A DNA stretch of 31,721 bases from Anaeromyces robustus (GCA_002104895.1 MCFG01000542.1:2501-34221), one strand, 5' to 3'; shown: positions 1-17,206, counted from the stretch's first letter. Notes: generated by a model not told the origin, from the sequence alone. Numbers and translations: made by a program.

Positions 1-454
1 CAAAAATTCCCTCCACCGATAAAAATTTATATACTTTATAATACTATAAAAATAATAAATATCTATATTTTTTTATTAACTACAAATAAACTTTTATTTT
101 ATATTTAACATTTTTTAAAGATATTAATTATTTTACATATACTTTATTAAATATATTCTATTCTATAATTTATTATTCATAATAATATTAAAAAAAATCT
201 TAATTATTTTTGTTTTTAAATATAAATATAAAAATTCAACTACTACATATAATATAATATACCTTGATATAATTCATTATATATCAAAGTACATATTTCT
301 ATTCAAAATAAAACAATACAATACTTTATCAATACAATATAATATAAAAAAGTTCTTATTTTTTTTTTTTTTTCACATAGATGACTTATATATAGGTCAT
401 CTATATAAACAATAATAAGTTTAAATATTAATCTATAATTATATAATATTTAAA
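1..454. other. A/T-rich 3' flank of P1
   Basis: There is no coding signal on either strand. The segment is almost pure A/T with short homopolymers. It lies downstream of the minus-strand gene P1, so it should hold that gene's 3' UTR and polyadenylation signals. The only distinct structure is the inverted repeat at 377-404. No exon for a seven-helix receptor domain follows P1 here. Confidence 0.6.
377..404. terminator. Perfect 9-bp inverted repeat just 3' of P1
   Basis: The arms ATAGATGAC (377-385) and GTCATCTAT (396-404) are perfectly complementary around a 10-nt A/T spacer. The hairpin sits about 50 nt beyond the P1 stop codon and has more G/C than its surroundings. A 3'-UTR or transcription-end hairpin is possible. 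Function is inference and chance cannot be excluded in such skewed DNA. Confidence 0.3.
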
Positions 455-2462
455 TTAAAAATTAATATATAAATAATAAATAAAATAAATAATGAAATAA
501 GTAATTAATCCATAATATGATTTTTTGAGGTATGATGAAGCAAAGTCATCTACAATATTTTTAATGTTTTTCAATGTTTCCTCTACTGATTTATCTTCAT
601 ATAAGCCATCATATACAGCTTTTCTGAATTTTTGTGAAAATGTACTATAATCATTATATTTTGAAGATGGTCTTGTAATTAATTGAACATTTTTAAATAC
701 TTCACATTCTACAATGTTACAAACATCGGCATCATCATAAATAGATGGTAAAGCTGAAAAAACTTTATTTTCCATTACAATTTCTTTTTGAATATCCTTA
801 GAAGCTAAAAATTCAATAAATTTTGCAGCAGCTTTTTGGTTATCCGATTTAACATATTTATTAATAGCTACATTAAAACCACCAATAGTTGAACCAGTTA
901 CCCCTTCTTTATTACCAGGAATTAAGGTAAATGATGAATTTGTCATACTTGGTACATACCATGATTTAGTAAATAAATTATTTTTGTCCAATGAATCTAT
1001 AGCGAAATAAATATCTTGTTTAAAGATATCATCTATTGAATTTGAGTTTTTTTTGAATATATATATAAAATTAAAAAAAAATAATAATAAATAATATATA
1101 TATATATATATAGAAATATAAAAATAAATAAATAAATAAGGATTAATAAAATTAAAATTTTTAAATATATATTTATTTAATATACATGAAATTATTATAT
1201 ATCATTATTTTAATATATTTTAAAATATATAGATAATAATATTTTTTTTATTTTTTATTCTTTTTTTCTATATTATAATATATTTTATATTAACCTGAAG
1301 CTACTTCTTCTTTAAGTTTTATCAACATATTAAATGCATCTTTAGCTTCTTTACTATCAAAACTTGGATATGAAGATTCTGGTTTATCTCTAAAAGTATA
1401 GAAGAATTCATAAAGTGAACATGTTCCTATTTCATTATCTTTTAATTATGTATTTAATTTTATTTAAAAAAAAAGTAATACCAAATAAATATATTTAAAT
1501 ATTTCTAATATTTTATTCATTATAACATATTTTAATTATTATGTAATAATATTTTTTATATATAGATATATGTATACCTGGAAATAAACCGTTATATCCA
1601 ACAAGATCCTTATTATTTTCTTTACTCATTATATATTGAGTTGTTTCTCTTAATTCATTCCATGTTTTTGGAGGACTTTTATGGTATTTATCTAACAAAT
1701 CTTTATTATAATATAAAACTGAAAGATCAATAGAAACTGGCTATATTAAATCATTATTATGGGTGAAAAGAGAGAAATAATAAGAATAAAAAAATTAATA
1801 TATATATATATTTATTTTTATTTTTATTTTTTTTTTTTTTTTTTTTTTTGATATTTTAATAATAATATTTAATTAGTATTTTAATAATACTAATATAAAT
1901 TTATATATATAAAAAAAAAAAAAAGATTTTTTAAAAAAAAGATAATTAGAATAATTACAAATGCAACCCATTTATTATCATAAACACATGATTGTGGAGC
2001 AATTCCTTTTTCATATAATTTGAAATATTCATCTGATACTACTTCTTTTAAGTTAACAAAATGTTGTCCATACTTTGAAGTAAATATATTATCATAAAAA
2101 ATAATATCATATTTTTCTGATTTTTTTGGTAATAAGCTATCTAAAGTACTTTCATAATCTGTTACTTCAACTGTAGAATTTTCTTTTGATAAAAGATTTA
2201 CAGTTACAGTAATATCTAATTCTTTTTTTTTAGCATATTCATTAAATTCTCCAGCAAGTTTATTATAAAGAAGTCCTGCACCATTTTCTGAACTTGCTAT
2301 CCCAAGAATATCTATAGCATTTCCTATATCTGAAATATTTTAATTATTTATTTATTTATTTAATATATGTTTATTCATTTTAATTAAACATATTCATATA
2401 TATTAATATTTACAAGCAAAAGATAGTAAAAATGTTAAAATGAATATATTTCTAATAATCAT
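455..2462 (-). CDS. P1: secreted solute-binding-protein-like protein with C-terminal hydrophobic anchor (5 exons, 434 aa)
   Basis: Exons (minus): 2414-2462, 1959-2329, 1578-1740, 1295-1438, 455-1032; 1305 nt with no internal stop. All introns are GTA/GTT...AG, phases 1, 0, 1, 1. Residues 1-16 form a signal peptide with a hydrophobic core ending SFA. Residues 17-411 match the type-2 periplasmic-binding fold of bacterial sugar ABC-transporter binding proteins. Hallmarks are KWVAFPVSIDLSVLYYNKD (about 136-154), PPKTWNEL, GGFNVAINKY, AAAKFIEFLASKDIQK and a terminal RP...DYS...F helix region. The only cysteines after the signal are 131, 201, 347 and 352, shared with P5 and P6. Residues 412-413 are KK, followed by about 21 Tyr/Phe/Ile-rich residues to the stop, a probable membrane segment. 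No lipobox, permease or 7TM domain is present. Likely extracellular sugar or peptide binding; the ligand is unknown. Confidence 0.85.
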
Positions 2463-4371
2463 TTTTATTTATATGTTCAATTTATATATTTATTTCGATA
2501 ATATTGATTAAATAAAATTCTTTTTAATTTAAAAACAAAGACAAAGAATAAAAAAAAGAAAAGAGAAGAAAAAACAGTTAAAAAAGTTCTTTTATTCAGT
2601 TAATTTAAAAAACTTTTTTTTTTTAAAAAATTATAAAATTCTATATATAAATTATATCATCTTAAGAATAACCCAATGAATAAATTCAATGAAAATTCCT
2701 TTTGACATTTAAAAACTTAAAATTAGTAAAATTAAAATATAAAAATAAATTTGAAAAAAATATAATTTAAACTTCAATGTATTTAAAATATTCTTATTAT
2801 TAATGATATTATTTATATCCCATAACATTTGAAGAACTCCATAAAAATAGAATGATATAAAAAAAAAATATCTTTTTATAATATTAATTATTATAAAATT
2901 TTGAAAATAAGAATACAAATATAATACATTTGACATTTATAATAAAAATATTATTTCTGATTATATTATATTATATTATATTATATTAACTTTTGTTTTA
3001 TATATATTTTTTTAATATATAACCAGAAATAATATGTCTATTATTAAGTAATATTTGTAATATATATATAGTATATAAAATTTTATTTTTTATTATGAAT
3101 TAATAATTTATATAGAAAAAAAAACTTTTACTAAATCTACAAAAAAAAAAAGATTTATATAATAATATGTATTTATCATCAAAATTTTTTAACATATTTT
3201 TATGAAAGAATTAAAAAAATTATATAAATGTATTTATATAGAATTATTTTATTATATATATATATATATTTTTTATTATAATCAATTTAGTATATTTTTT
3301 TTAAAATAAAAAAAAAAATAATAACTAAATTGTTTATAGATATTTGAATAAAAAATATTTAAATATTTCAAAAAACTATATTTGGCAATCCATACTCAAA
3401 ACTATCAACATGCAATAATTTTTATTATATGTTTAAATATATTTTTATAAAAACATATCGTTTTGAAGCAATATATTAAAATATTATATAATTTATTAAT
3501 AAAAAAAATAAAAAACTAATAAAAAAATTTACAGAATTCTCCCACTTAAGAAAATTAAAAATTAAAAGATAAAAATTATGTCTTAAGATAAAGAAAACAT
3601 AATATTTATAGTAATAAAATTAAATATTATCCAATTTACAAAAATAATTCTGGTTTTAATAAATCAAATCAATCAGCTGTAAAACAAGGTTTATGATTTT
3701 AAATTAATGAAAATAGTGAAATGTGACCATTCTCTATATGATAATATATGGTGGCGTATTAATACTTATTTAATAAAATCAATATACTGAATTTTTATTA
3801 AATATATATATATAAAGACATGAGTGTAGAAAAATTTGTTCTCTTTGAAATTTTTATTAATATTATAATTTAACATATTTTACTGTTATTATATATTACT
3901 ATATTAAAAAATATAATAAATATAAATCTTTACTGTCACAAACTAATTTTGTTTATATATAAATTGAAATAAATATTAATGTTTAATGTTTTAATTATAA
4001 ATAATAATATGATTATTATATTAATATATTAATGAATAATTTTAAAATTTTTACATTTATTTTTATTATATTTTTTTGGTTGTAATAAAAAAATTTAATA
4101 GTTTAAACAATTTTCAGAAAAAAAAAAAAAAAAAACTTTATTTTATTCATTTATTTACCTTATTTTTTTATTATATATTAATATTATATAATATATAATG
4201 GTATTAATATATAAAATTAATTTTTAAATAAATGATAAATATGTGCTTTACATATTACATTAATAAGATTATTATTTAAATATTAATATATATAAATCTT
4301 ATAGCAATATTTAAATGTAAATTATGAAAAAAAATTTTTTTTTCTTTTTATTTTTAATAATAATTGTATTG
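2463..4371. other. Intergenic A/T spacer between P1 and P2
   Basis: The first 200 bp are the probable P1 promoter and 5' UTR, with purine-rich tracts at about 2535-2580. The rest is A/T with TA dinucleotide runs and no convincing exon. A 28-codon plus-strand reading frame with an acceptor-like TATAG in front (3612-3696) has ordinary amino-acid composition and may be a stray terminal exon or remnant, but no partner exon was found. Confidence 0.5.
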
Positions 4372-6322
<1,951 letters not shown>

Positions 6323-7063
6323 AATAGCAATTAATTGATTAATTTCTAGTATATAAAAGAATTAAATATATATACACAAAGGTTCGAATCAATAAATAAT
6401 AAGAAAATTTTTAAATAATATATATTTTATTAAAATTGTAAAAAAAGTTAAAAAATAATACTGTTATCAAAATTATATATTTAATAAAGAATACATATTA
6501 ATTATATTAATTATATTAATTATTAATAATAATATAAATAAAAAAAAAAAAAAGGTATATATCTTTAAATTTTTAATAATCTAAAATTATTAAAGAATTA
6601 AAATTTATTTAATCATTTTGTATTATTATATTAAATAAAAATAATAATTTTAAATATTAAAAGTCTATAATAATATTATTAAACTTTATGTTAAACTTTA
6701 AAAAAATAATTAATAAATATGAATCGGAAATTTTTTAATCAATTATTCCACAACATATATATATATCATATATAATAAAAAGCATAAAGGTTATGAAAAC
6801 TCCAAAAATTTATAATAATAATGATATCATGGTCATAAATTTTATGACATATATTTTTTTAACAAATATTATTATTTACCTTTTTTTTCTATCATTTTAT
6901 TTGGCAGTAAATTGTATTAAATAATTACTACTATATATGAAAAAAAATACATAAGTAAATAAATAAATAAATGTATAAATAAATAATAAATGTATAAATA
7001 TATAATATATATATATATAAATTGTATAAATAAAATAATTAAAAAGTATTAAATGTTCCATGC

Positions 7064-7099
<36 letters not shown>

Positions 7100-7152
7100 T
7101 ATTATTATTATTATTATTATTATTATTTTATTATTATTATTATTATTATTAC
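6323..7152. other. P2 upstream region and junction to the second duplicated unit
   Basis: This contains the 5' flank of P2, copied again in units 2 and 3, including GGTTCGAATC at 6381-6390 about 60 bp before the ATG. It also holds about 270 bp of A/T DNA joining unit 1 to unit 2. No exons 3-5 corresponding to P3 are found here. Confidence 0.5.
7064..7151. repeat. AAT/ATT inverted triplet array at P3
   Basis: About ten AAT units are followed, after a short AACAAT interruption, by a run of ATT/TTA units. The array is therefore a long imperfect inverted repeat, unlike the one-direction arrays in P2, P4 and P6. It occupies the former start of intron 2 of P3. The reading frame across it (Asn, then Ile, then Leu runs) is not a gene. 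Confidence 0.85.
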
Positions 7153-7664
7153 CAATTCAATCCATTTATTATCATATAGATTGTTTTATAATTCCTCTTT
7201 TATATAGTTTTTTTAATATGTTCTGGCATTTTTTCTTGTAAATTTATTAAATGTATTAATATGTAAATACATTATTTAATAGAAAAATAGAAAAATATGT
7301 GATTTTTTATGATAATGTATCCAATATCCAAAATAGTTTCATAACTTATTTCAGCGGAAAATTTTTCCATTGAAATAGCATCTATCCACATTAAATTGTC
7401 CATAATATTTAATTCACTATTTCTTAATGTATTATTAAGAGTATTAAGACGAATTTCAGCTCTAACAATATCTATAAGAAATATATTATATTATAAATAA
7501 ATTATATTAATTTTTTTATCATATATATTTATTATATGTATTACAGTAATATTTATATATATATTTAATAAATGATAGATTAATGTATTTGCAAAATAAA
7601 AATAATAATTCATATAATATATATATGGTAATAAATATAAAAAAATAAATATTTATAAATTTAT
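7153..7664 (-). pseudogene. P3: degenerate SBP fragment (exon 2 and exon 1 relics only)
   Basis: The exon 2 relic is 7153-7471. It still reads fragments such as LQEKMPEHIK and NKWIEL before the donor, and begins after an intact TTATAG acceptor, but it is about 60 nt shorter than P2 exon 2 and full of frame breaks. In the exon 1 relic (to 7664) the start codon position 7662-7664 reads ATA instead of ATG, and the intron 1 donor GTATAT has become ATATAT. No exons 3-5 exist. It is clearly a copy of the P2 5' half and cannot encode a protein. Confidence 0.8.
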
Positions 7665-8378
7665 AATAACAATTAATTGAAATTCTATTGAATAATTTCT
7701 AGTATATAAAAGAATTAAATATTTATACACAAAGGTTCGAATCAATAAATAATAAGAAAGTTTTTAAATAATATATATTTAATTTTTAATTACCAAAATT
7801 TATATTGATAATAATTATAATTATTATTTAATTATATATATACATTATTAGTCATAGTTAAAAGCTATATTGTAATAAAAGTTAAAAAATAATACTTTTA
7901 TCAAAATTATATATATTTAATAAAGAATACATATTAATTATATTAATTATTAATAATAATATAAATAAAGCTTTATCAATTATGTATTTTTATTTTAATA
8001 CCATGAAATTTAAAAAAAAAAAAAAGGTATATATCTTTTAATTTTTAATAATCCAAAATTATTAAAGAATTAAAATTTATTTAATCATGTTGTATTATTA
8101 TATTAGATAAAAATAATGATTTTAAATATTAAAAATCTATAATAGTATCAAACTTTTATGTTAAACTTCAAAAAAATAATTAATAAATATAAACCTGAAA
8201 TTTTTTATCAATTATTCCACAACATATATATATATCATATATAATAACATTTACATAATTTATAAAATAATAATAATAATATTATTGCTTTTATTATTAA
8301 TAATAAATTTACTTTTTCATATGTAATAAATATGACAGATTGAAAAAAAAAAAAAAACATTTAAAAAATATTATATTA

Positions 8379-8848
<470 letters not shown>

Positions 8849-9969
8849 CTACAATAAATATATTATAAATAAAATATATATGTTTTTTTCTTTTTTTTAA
8901 TTATAAATATTTATTATATGTATTACAGTAATATTTATACAATTTTTTTTTTTAATAAATGTTATATTAAAAAAAGAATTAAATATTTATACACAAAGGT
9001 TCGAATCAAAAATAATAAGAAAGTTTTTAAATAATATATAATTAATTTGAAATTACCAAAATTTTTATTGATAATAATTATAATTATTATTTTATTATAT
9101 ATATACATTATTAATCATTGTTAAAAGTTAAAAAGTAATACTTTTATCAAAATTATATATTTAATAAAGAATACATATTAATTATATTAATTATATTAAT
9201 TATTAATAAAAATATAAATAAAGCTTTACGTATTTTTATTTTAATACCATGAAATTTAAAAAAAAAAAAAAACTATATATCTTTTAATTTTTAATAATCT
9301 AAAATTTATTTAATCATGTTGTATTATTATATTAAATAAATATAATGATTTTAAATGTTAAAACTATAAGTCTATAATAACACACTTTTATGTCAAACTT
9401 TAAAAAAATAATAAATATAAATCGGAAAATTTTAAAAAATCAATCAACCATTCCACACAATTATCATATATATTCCACACAAATTATTATATATATTCCA
9501 CACAAATTATTATATATATTCCACACAAATTATTATATATATTCCACACAAATTAGCATATATTTATCATATATAATAATAACATTTACCAAATTTATTT
9601 AATAATATATTTAGATAATATTATTATTATTATTTTATAATTATATAATTATACAGTTATTAATATTATTATTTATTTATTAACTATATTTATTTTTCAA
9701 TATGTAATAAATGACAGTTATATGTAATTAATACAATTAACTTAATTATTACTGTTTTTCATAAAATTAATAAAGTAAATAATGAAAAGAATAAAAAAAA
9801 TTAATATAAATACTAAAAAAAACTAAAATATTAAAAAATATTTATTTTAAAAAATCTAATTTCTTTGATTCTATTTTATAATTATGTTTTTTTTTTTTTT
9901 TGTTCTTCATACTATATTTTTATTGTCTATTTTACTTTTTTTACTATTTATACTTATTTAATATAAAAA
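8849..9969. other. Upstream remainder of duplicated unit 3 and spacer to P5
   Basis: This holds the third copy of the P2 upstream segment (GGTTCGAATC at 8998-9007), a 23-bp minisatellite at 9450-9563, and A/T spacer with homopolymers. The last 100 bp lie 3' of the P5 stop codon. No coding sequence was seen. Confidence 0.5.
9450..9563. repeat. 23-bp minisatellite, 5 copies
   Basis: Five head-to-tail copies of ATTCCACACAAATTATTATA plus TAT start at 9450, 9472, 9495, 9518 and 9541. The first copy lacks one A and the last diverges at its 3' end. It grew from the single ATTCCACAACA site found at the matching place in units 1 and 2, so the expansion is specific to unit 3. The plus-strand reading frame across it is repeat-derived. 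Confidence 0.9.
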
Positions 9970-11652
9970 TTATAAGTTGAAAAAAATGTAAAAGGTGAAA
10001 TAAATTATGAAATAGATAAATAATCCATAATAAGATTTTTTAATATAAGATGATGTCATTATTTCAGAAACTTTTTCTAATGTATCAGATACTTCTTTAC
10101 CATTATATAAATAATCAAAAATTGTTTTTCTGAATCCATTTGAAATGGAACTATAATCTTGTACTTGGGCGGGTCTATTAACTAATTGAATATTTTTAAA
10201 CGTCTCACAATCAAAAACATTACAAACATCTTTATCTTCATATAATTCTGGTATTGCTGAGTAAATACCATCATTCATTACTAATGATTTTTGTGTATCT
10301 TTTGAAGTTACATATTCTACAAATTTTGCTGAAGCTTTTTTCTTCTCATCAGAAATAAAACTATTAATACCTACATTGTAACCTCCAGTAAGAGTACCAG
10401 ATACTCCTTCATTTTTACCAGGAGAAAATGTATATTTATACTTTATACTATCCATATACCAATGGTTAATAAATAAAAAGTTATTGTCATCTTTATTAAA
10501 AAAATTATTATATGCATATTTCACAGCATTTTTAAAAATGTCGTCTGAAACAATAAACAATAAATATATTTAGTATAAAGTAAATTAATACTAATAAAAT
10601 ATTAGTTTATAAAAAAAAAACTTTTTTTTTTATTACCTGAAGCAATCTCATTTTTTATCTTTTTTAACGTTTCTAAGGCTTCAGTAGCTTCTTTACTATC
10701 AAAACCTGGATATGGTGAATCTACCTTTTCTCTGAAAGTGTAAATAAACTCATAAAGTACACATGAACCCATTTCGCTGTCTTAAATCAATCAATTTTAT
10801 AAATTATGATATATTTATATTTTATAATAAAAATATTTTAATTTATTTAGTTTTATATAAGTTTTATATACATATTTTTACCATCTAAAAGTGGATTATA
10901 TGATATAATTTCACTATTATTAGTAGTTTTTTCTTGTTCCATAATAAATTTTGATGTTTCTATTAATTCATCCCATGTTTTTGGAACTGATTTATTATAA
11001 TTTCTCAATAACTCTTCATTATAATATAAAACTAAAAGATCAATATTCATGGGCTATAACACAAAACCAAGAAATAACAATAATTTTTAAAAAATATATA
11101 TTTTAAAAATTATTGTTATTATTTGGTAATTTTTTAATAATTATAATATAAAAAATATAAATATATATATATATTAAAATACTATTGAATATAAATATTT
11201 AAACAATAATAATTACCAATCCAACCCATTTTTTATCATACACACATGTCTCAGAGGCAATTCCAGGTTCGTACCATTTAAAATGGCTTTCTGGTAAATA
11301 TTCTTTTAAATCAACCAAATATGGTCCAAATTTATAATTGAATATTCTATCATAAAAAATAATATCATATTTCTCTGACTTTTTTTTAAGCATTGATTCT
11401 ATACTATTTTCATAATCTGTTACTTCAAGAGTAGAATTCTCATATGTTAAAAGATTTGTAGTTACATGAATTCCTAAATTTTTTTCTTCAGCATAACTAT
11501 TAAATTCTTTAACAAGTGAACCATATGCTTCAGCTCCTCCATTTACTATATTTGTAAGAGCTACAAGTTCAATAGTTTCTGTCTTTCCTATATCTAAATT
11601 TTTATACAAATGTCATTATTATTATTATTATTAGTATTAGTATTAGTATTAG

Positions 11653-11684
<32 letters not shown>

Positions 11685-11789
11685 TAATTATTAATGTACT
11701 CTTCAAGTTTATTGTAATAATTATTAAAATTGTTATATACCTAATAATGAAAATAGAAAAATGAATACTAGTAATCCTTTAATAGTCAT
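9970..11789 (-). CDS. P5: secreted solute-binding-protein-like protein with C-terminal hydrophobic anchor (5 exons, 438 aa)
   Basis: Exons (minus): 11741-11789, 11217-11593, 10882-11053, 10637-10780, 9970-10544; 1317 nt, open throughout, phases 1, 0, 1, 1. The signal peptide is MTIKGLLVFIFLFSLL. The mature part opens with a strand typical of binding proteins (TIELVALTN) and continues GGAEAYGSLVKEFNSYAEEKN. Domain hallmarks are CVYDKKWVGL joined to PMNIDLLVLYYNEELL across intron 2, PKTWDELIE, GGYNVGINSF, ASAKFVEYVTSKDTQK and RPAQVQDYSSIS. Four cysteines fall at the same places as in P1. The tail is KKSYYGLFIYFIIYF and ends FNL. The terminal exon has no donor after the hydrophobic stretch, so the stop is real. 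Neighbours are paralogues on the same strand; no ABC permease or ATPase gene is near, so a bacterial-style import role is unlikely. Confidence 0.85.
11617..11690. repeat. Mixed TTA/TTAG repeat in P5 intron 1
   Basis: ATT triplets alternate with about six ATTAGT-type units. It lies inside intron 1 (11594-11740), between the signal-peptide exon and exon 2, so it does not affect the protein if spliced. It shows that triplet expansion occurs in more than one intron position of the family. Confidence 0.8.
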
Positions 11790-12688
11790 TTCTTCTTTAC
11801 TTTTTTATTATTCTTTTAAAATATATATATTGTGATAACTGTTATTCTCTATTGTATTATTATTTTGTAAAATGTTTAATAATTAAAAAAGGAAAAAAAA
11901 AAAAAAATATTTGTTACTTGTTTTTAATTATATATGACAACAAAAAAAAAAAAAACTTTTAAAATTATTGGGATATATAAAGGATGACAAAAATTTTTAT
12001 TTTTTAATTTGTTTTTTTAGATTATATATAAATTAACCTTAATTCATATATATTGAACATAAAATAATTAACATACTTAAAATTTATACTTCTTTAAATA
12101 GAAACATAATTATAACGATGATCAAAACACTAAATATTACCCTTTCTTTTTGTATACAGTGCATTAATTATTGAATTAATTTATGATATAAAGTTTTTTT
12201 TTTTTAACCACATTTAATATTAAATTTTTTATAATTATTTAACAATTCAAATATATATTTATATATTAATAATAACTTTTTAAAGAATAGGATTATTTAA
12301 TACAACCTTATTTCTTTATTATAATTATACTTTCCATTTTTTTTAAATAATTAATTATCATTTAAATAATTAATTATCATTCAATATATAATTTTAATTT
12401 ATTTATTTTAATCAATAATTTAATATATGAAATCTTTAATTATAATCTTTATATTAATATTAAGATTATAAATTGTAAATTATTATAATTATTATTTTTA
12501 AATACTATAATAGTATTTATTTATGATTTATTTATTTTATTTTATTTACAAATATTAATAGATATGACTTTTTAAATATACTAATTACTAAATAAGTAAA
12601 ACACATAATCTTTTTATTTTTAATTTTACCTAAGAAAAAAAAAATTCTTTTTTAATAACTTATCATTTACATAATCAAAACATTGTCA
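11790..12688. other. Intergenic A/T spacer between P5 and P6
   Basis: P5 promoter and 5' UTR side (11790-12000) with A/T homopolymers, then spacer down to the P6 stop codon. A short direct repeat (TTTAAATAATTAATTATCAT) occurs near 12340-12380. No exons, tRNA or other RNA gene were recognised. Confidence 0.5.
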
Positions 12689-14685
<1,997 letters not shown>

Positions 14686-14846
14686 TTTAATAAATAACTA
14701 ATTAAAAATTAAAACAAAGATATAACCAAAAAAAAAAGAAAAAAAATTAAAAATTTTTTTTTACTCACTCAAGATTTAACCTTTTTCCTTTTTAAAAAAA
14801 TTAATAAATAATATTTTAATTTAAATAAAAAATTTTTTAACTTTAA

Positions 14847-14879
<33 letters not shown>

Positions 14880-16253
14880 GAATTTTATTAATAAACTTAA
14901 AAAATTAGATTAAATAAAAAAATATGTAAATATTTTTTAATGACAGGTATATTCAAGAATATTATTAATCTTAATTAAAAATAATATTTTTAAAAATATT
15001 TTAAAAATATTTTTCATAAAAATATATAATTTTAATAATAATCAATAAATAATCTAAGATAGGTTTTTTCTCAAAAATATATAAATATATAGATATAATA
15101 AAAGAATATTGAAATAATGTATTATAACTAAAAAATTTACTACATAAATAAAATACTCTTTAAAAATTATAAAAATGGTATTTAATTGTTTAAGAGAAAT
15201 ATTAAAATAAATAAAACAATGAAAATGAAAAAATTAATTCAATAATAATTATACAATATATAAGAAGAAAAAATTATATTAATTTTCATTATTTTATTTT
15301 TAATTAAAAAAAAAAAACTATAAAAAGTATAATATATAATATGTATTATTAATGAAAAAAAAATTTTTTTTTTATTTTACTTTGAAATTCCGGAAAAAGT
15401 ATTAAATTTAAAAAATTCAACTTTTTTTTTTTAATTTAATAATATATAATTAAAATAAGTATTTTTTTCTTTTTCTTTTTTATTTTATTATTTTATTTTT
15501 TAGTGATATAAAAATATATCTTTGTTAGTTAATATTATATTAAAATTATGATATTAAAATATTGTAATTATTGAATAAGAAATTAAAAATTTTTTTTTAT
15601 TTGTTAATATATATAAACTATGTATATTATGATGTAAAATACAAGAAAAAAAAAATAGTTTAAATATAATGTATATACAATTTAATAGCGTTTTTATCAA
15701 AATAGTATCCATATTTTAAACATATATTAAAATAAATTAAAAAAAAAAGTTTAATCAAGATATAATAAATTAAAAAAAAATGTTTAATCAAGATATAATA
15801 AATTAAAAAAAAAAAAAAAAAAAACAAAAAAAAAAACAAAAAAAAAAAACAAAAAAAAAAAAAAACACAAAAAAAAACAAGGAATAAAAAAGATATCTTA
15901 AGAAAAATTACTATTTTTTTTAAACAATCAAAAAAATTTTTTCCAAGGTTAATTTTAAAAATAAATTAATTTTAAAAAAAAAGAACTTTATTTTTTTTAA
16001 AATTAAATTTATTTTTAATTTTCATTTTTTATTAATAATATAAATGAATATAAATTATAAAATTTTATTAAAATTCTTTTCTTGGTAATTTATAAAATTT
16101 TTTTTATAATTACATTTGATATTAAATACACTTTATATAATATTATAATAATAATTAATGTACATATTAAATATGTACATTTTTTAATATCAGATTGATT
16201 TTATTTTAAAAATTTTAATAATATAATTTTTTTTTTATTAAGAAAAATTACTA
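14686..16253. other. A/T spacer upstream of P6
   Basis: P6 promoter and 5' UTR side, then non-coding A/T DNA. Visible structures are a 33-bp tandem duplication containing TTTAATCAAGATATAATAAA-like sequence (about 15750-15802), a long A-run broken by single Cs (15800-15882), and an 11-bp-arm palindrome at 16158-16180 (ATGTACATATT with its complement). No open frame of coding character was found. Confidence 0.5.
16158..16180. repeat. 23-bp near-perfect palindrome
   Basis: ATGTACATATT (16158-16168) is mirrored as AATATGTACAT (16170-16180) around one central base. It sits in non-coding A/T DNA and could extrude as a cruciform or bind a dimeric protein. Function is unknown. Confidence 0.6.
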
Positions 16254-16496
16254 TTATATTTTTCCCATTATTATAGAAGCAAAATTAAAAAAATTAAAAA
16301 AAAAAAAAAAAAACCAAGAAACTAATAAAAAAACAATTTTATAAAATTTTTTCAATAATAGAACATGGTAATTACCACTTTTAACTTTTAATATTCCTGA
16401 AAATGCAAATCTTGAAACTACCCAAATAAAAATAGATAATGGATCATTAAAAGCAGTAATTATCAAAAAAAATAATAATATATTATATAAACCCAT
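16254..16496 (-). CDS. Possible multi-helix membrane protein remnant or exon (80 codons)
   Basis: I do not recognise this frame. It is open for 80 codons and its first half has ordinary coding character (AFNDPLSIFIWVVSRFAFSG), rich in Trp, Asp-Pro and Ser-Arg, unlike translated A/T spacer. The second half is hydrophobic with a Phe run encoded by a T homopolymer. A GTAATT donor-like site occurs after KVKSG (about 16375). It may be an exon of a larger membrane protein whose other exons are lost, or a remnant. No homologous neighbour was seen. Confidence 0.3.
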   Translation of the reverse strand: MGLYNILLFFLIITAFNDPLSIFIWVVSRFAFSGILKVKSGNYHVLLLKKFYKIVFLLVSWFFFFFFNFFNFASIIMGKI

Positions 16497-17173
16497 TAAA
16501 ATATGATTAGATAAAGGTTATTTCTAATTTTATATGAATGTTATTATTAATAAAATATCTTTTTATATGAATAATAATATAAATAGCTTTTGATACTTTT
16601 GGCAGCTTAAATTAGTATCTATATATGGGAAATATCAATAAAAATAATAAATATTACTTTTTTTTTTTTAAATTTTATTAAAAAAAACATTAAACTCTTG
16701 TGTTTAATTATAATAATAAATCAATAAGTACTCTGAATGAATTTTATTTATATCTATCATCTACATTCTATAATAATAATAAATATTTATTATTATTATT
16801 ATTATTATAATCAATATTAATAATATACTTAATATTGTAATATGTATATAAATATTTTATTTATATTCTTTTTTCTCAGGGGTTTCTATTAAAATTAATA
16901 GTGAAAAATATAGTTTTTATTATGATTAAATATTATAAAAAAAGTAATTATTTAATAAATTCATTATCAAATATATTAAAAAACAAGGCATCACGTTCTT
17001 CTTTAGAAATAAATCAACTAATTGATAATTAGTTTTTTATCAACAAAAAAAAATAAAAAAAAATAAACAAATATAAGTTTATAATAATTTATTGAAAAGT
17101 TATTAAACGATGATATTATATGTTTCTTTATTATCATTTCTATATTAATTATTATTATTATATTTTTAATTTA
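16497..17173. other. A/T spacer with no gene seen
   Basis: Low-complexity A/T DNA with short TTA runs near 16791-16808. No coding or RNA feature was recognised. Confidence 0.5.
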
Positions 17174-17175
17174 AT

Positions 17176-17206
<31 letters not shown>

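Noticed and set aside
6381-6390. tRNA gene suggested by the B-box-like GGTTCGAATC
   Set aside because: No A box, acceptor stem or anticodon arm at the right spacing.
7053-7241. Plus-strand Asn/Ile/Leu frame
   Set aside because: Repeat-encoded, and antisense to the P3 exon 2 relic.
9390-9602. Plus-strand frame with repeated IYSTQ/IYIPH units
   Set aside because: Translation of the 23-bp minisatellite; no coding context.
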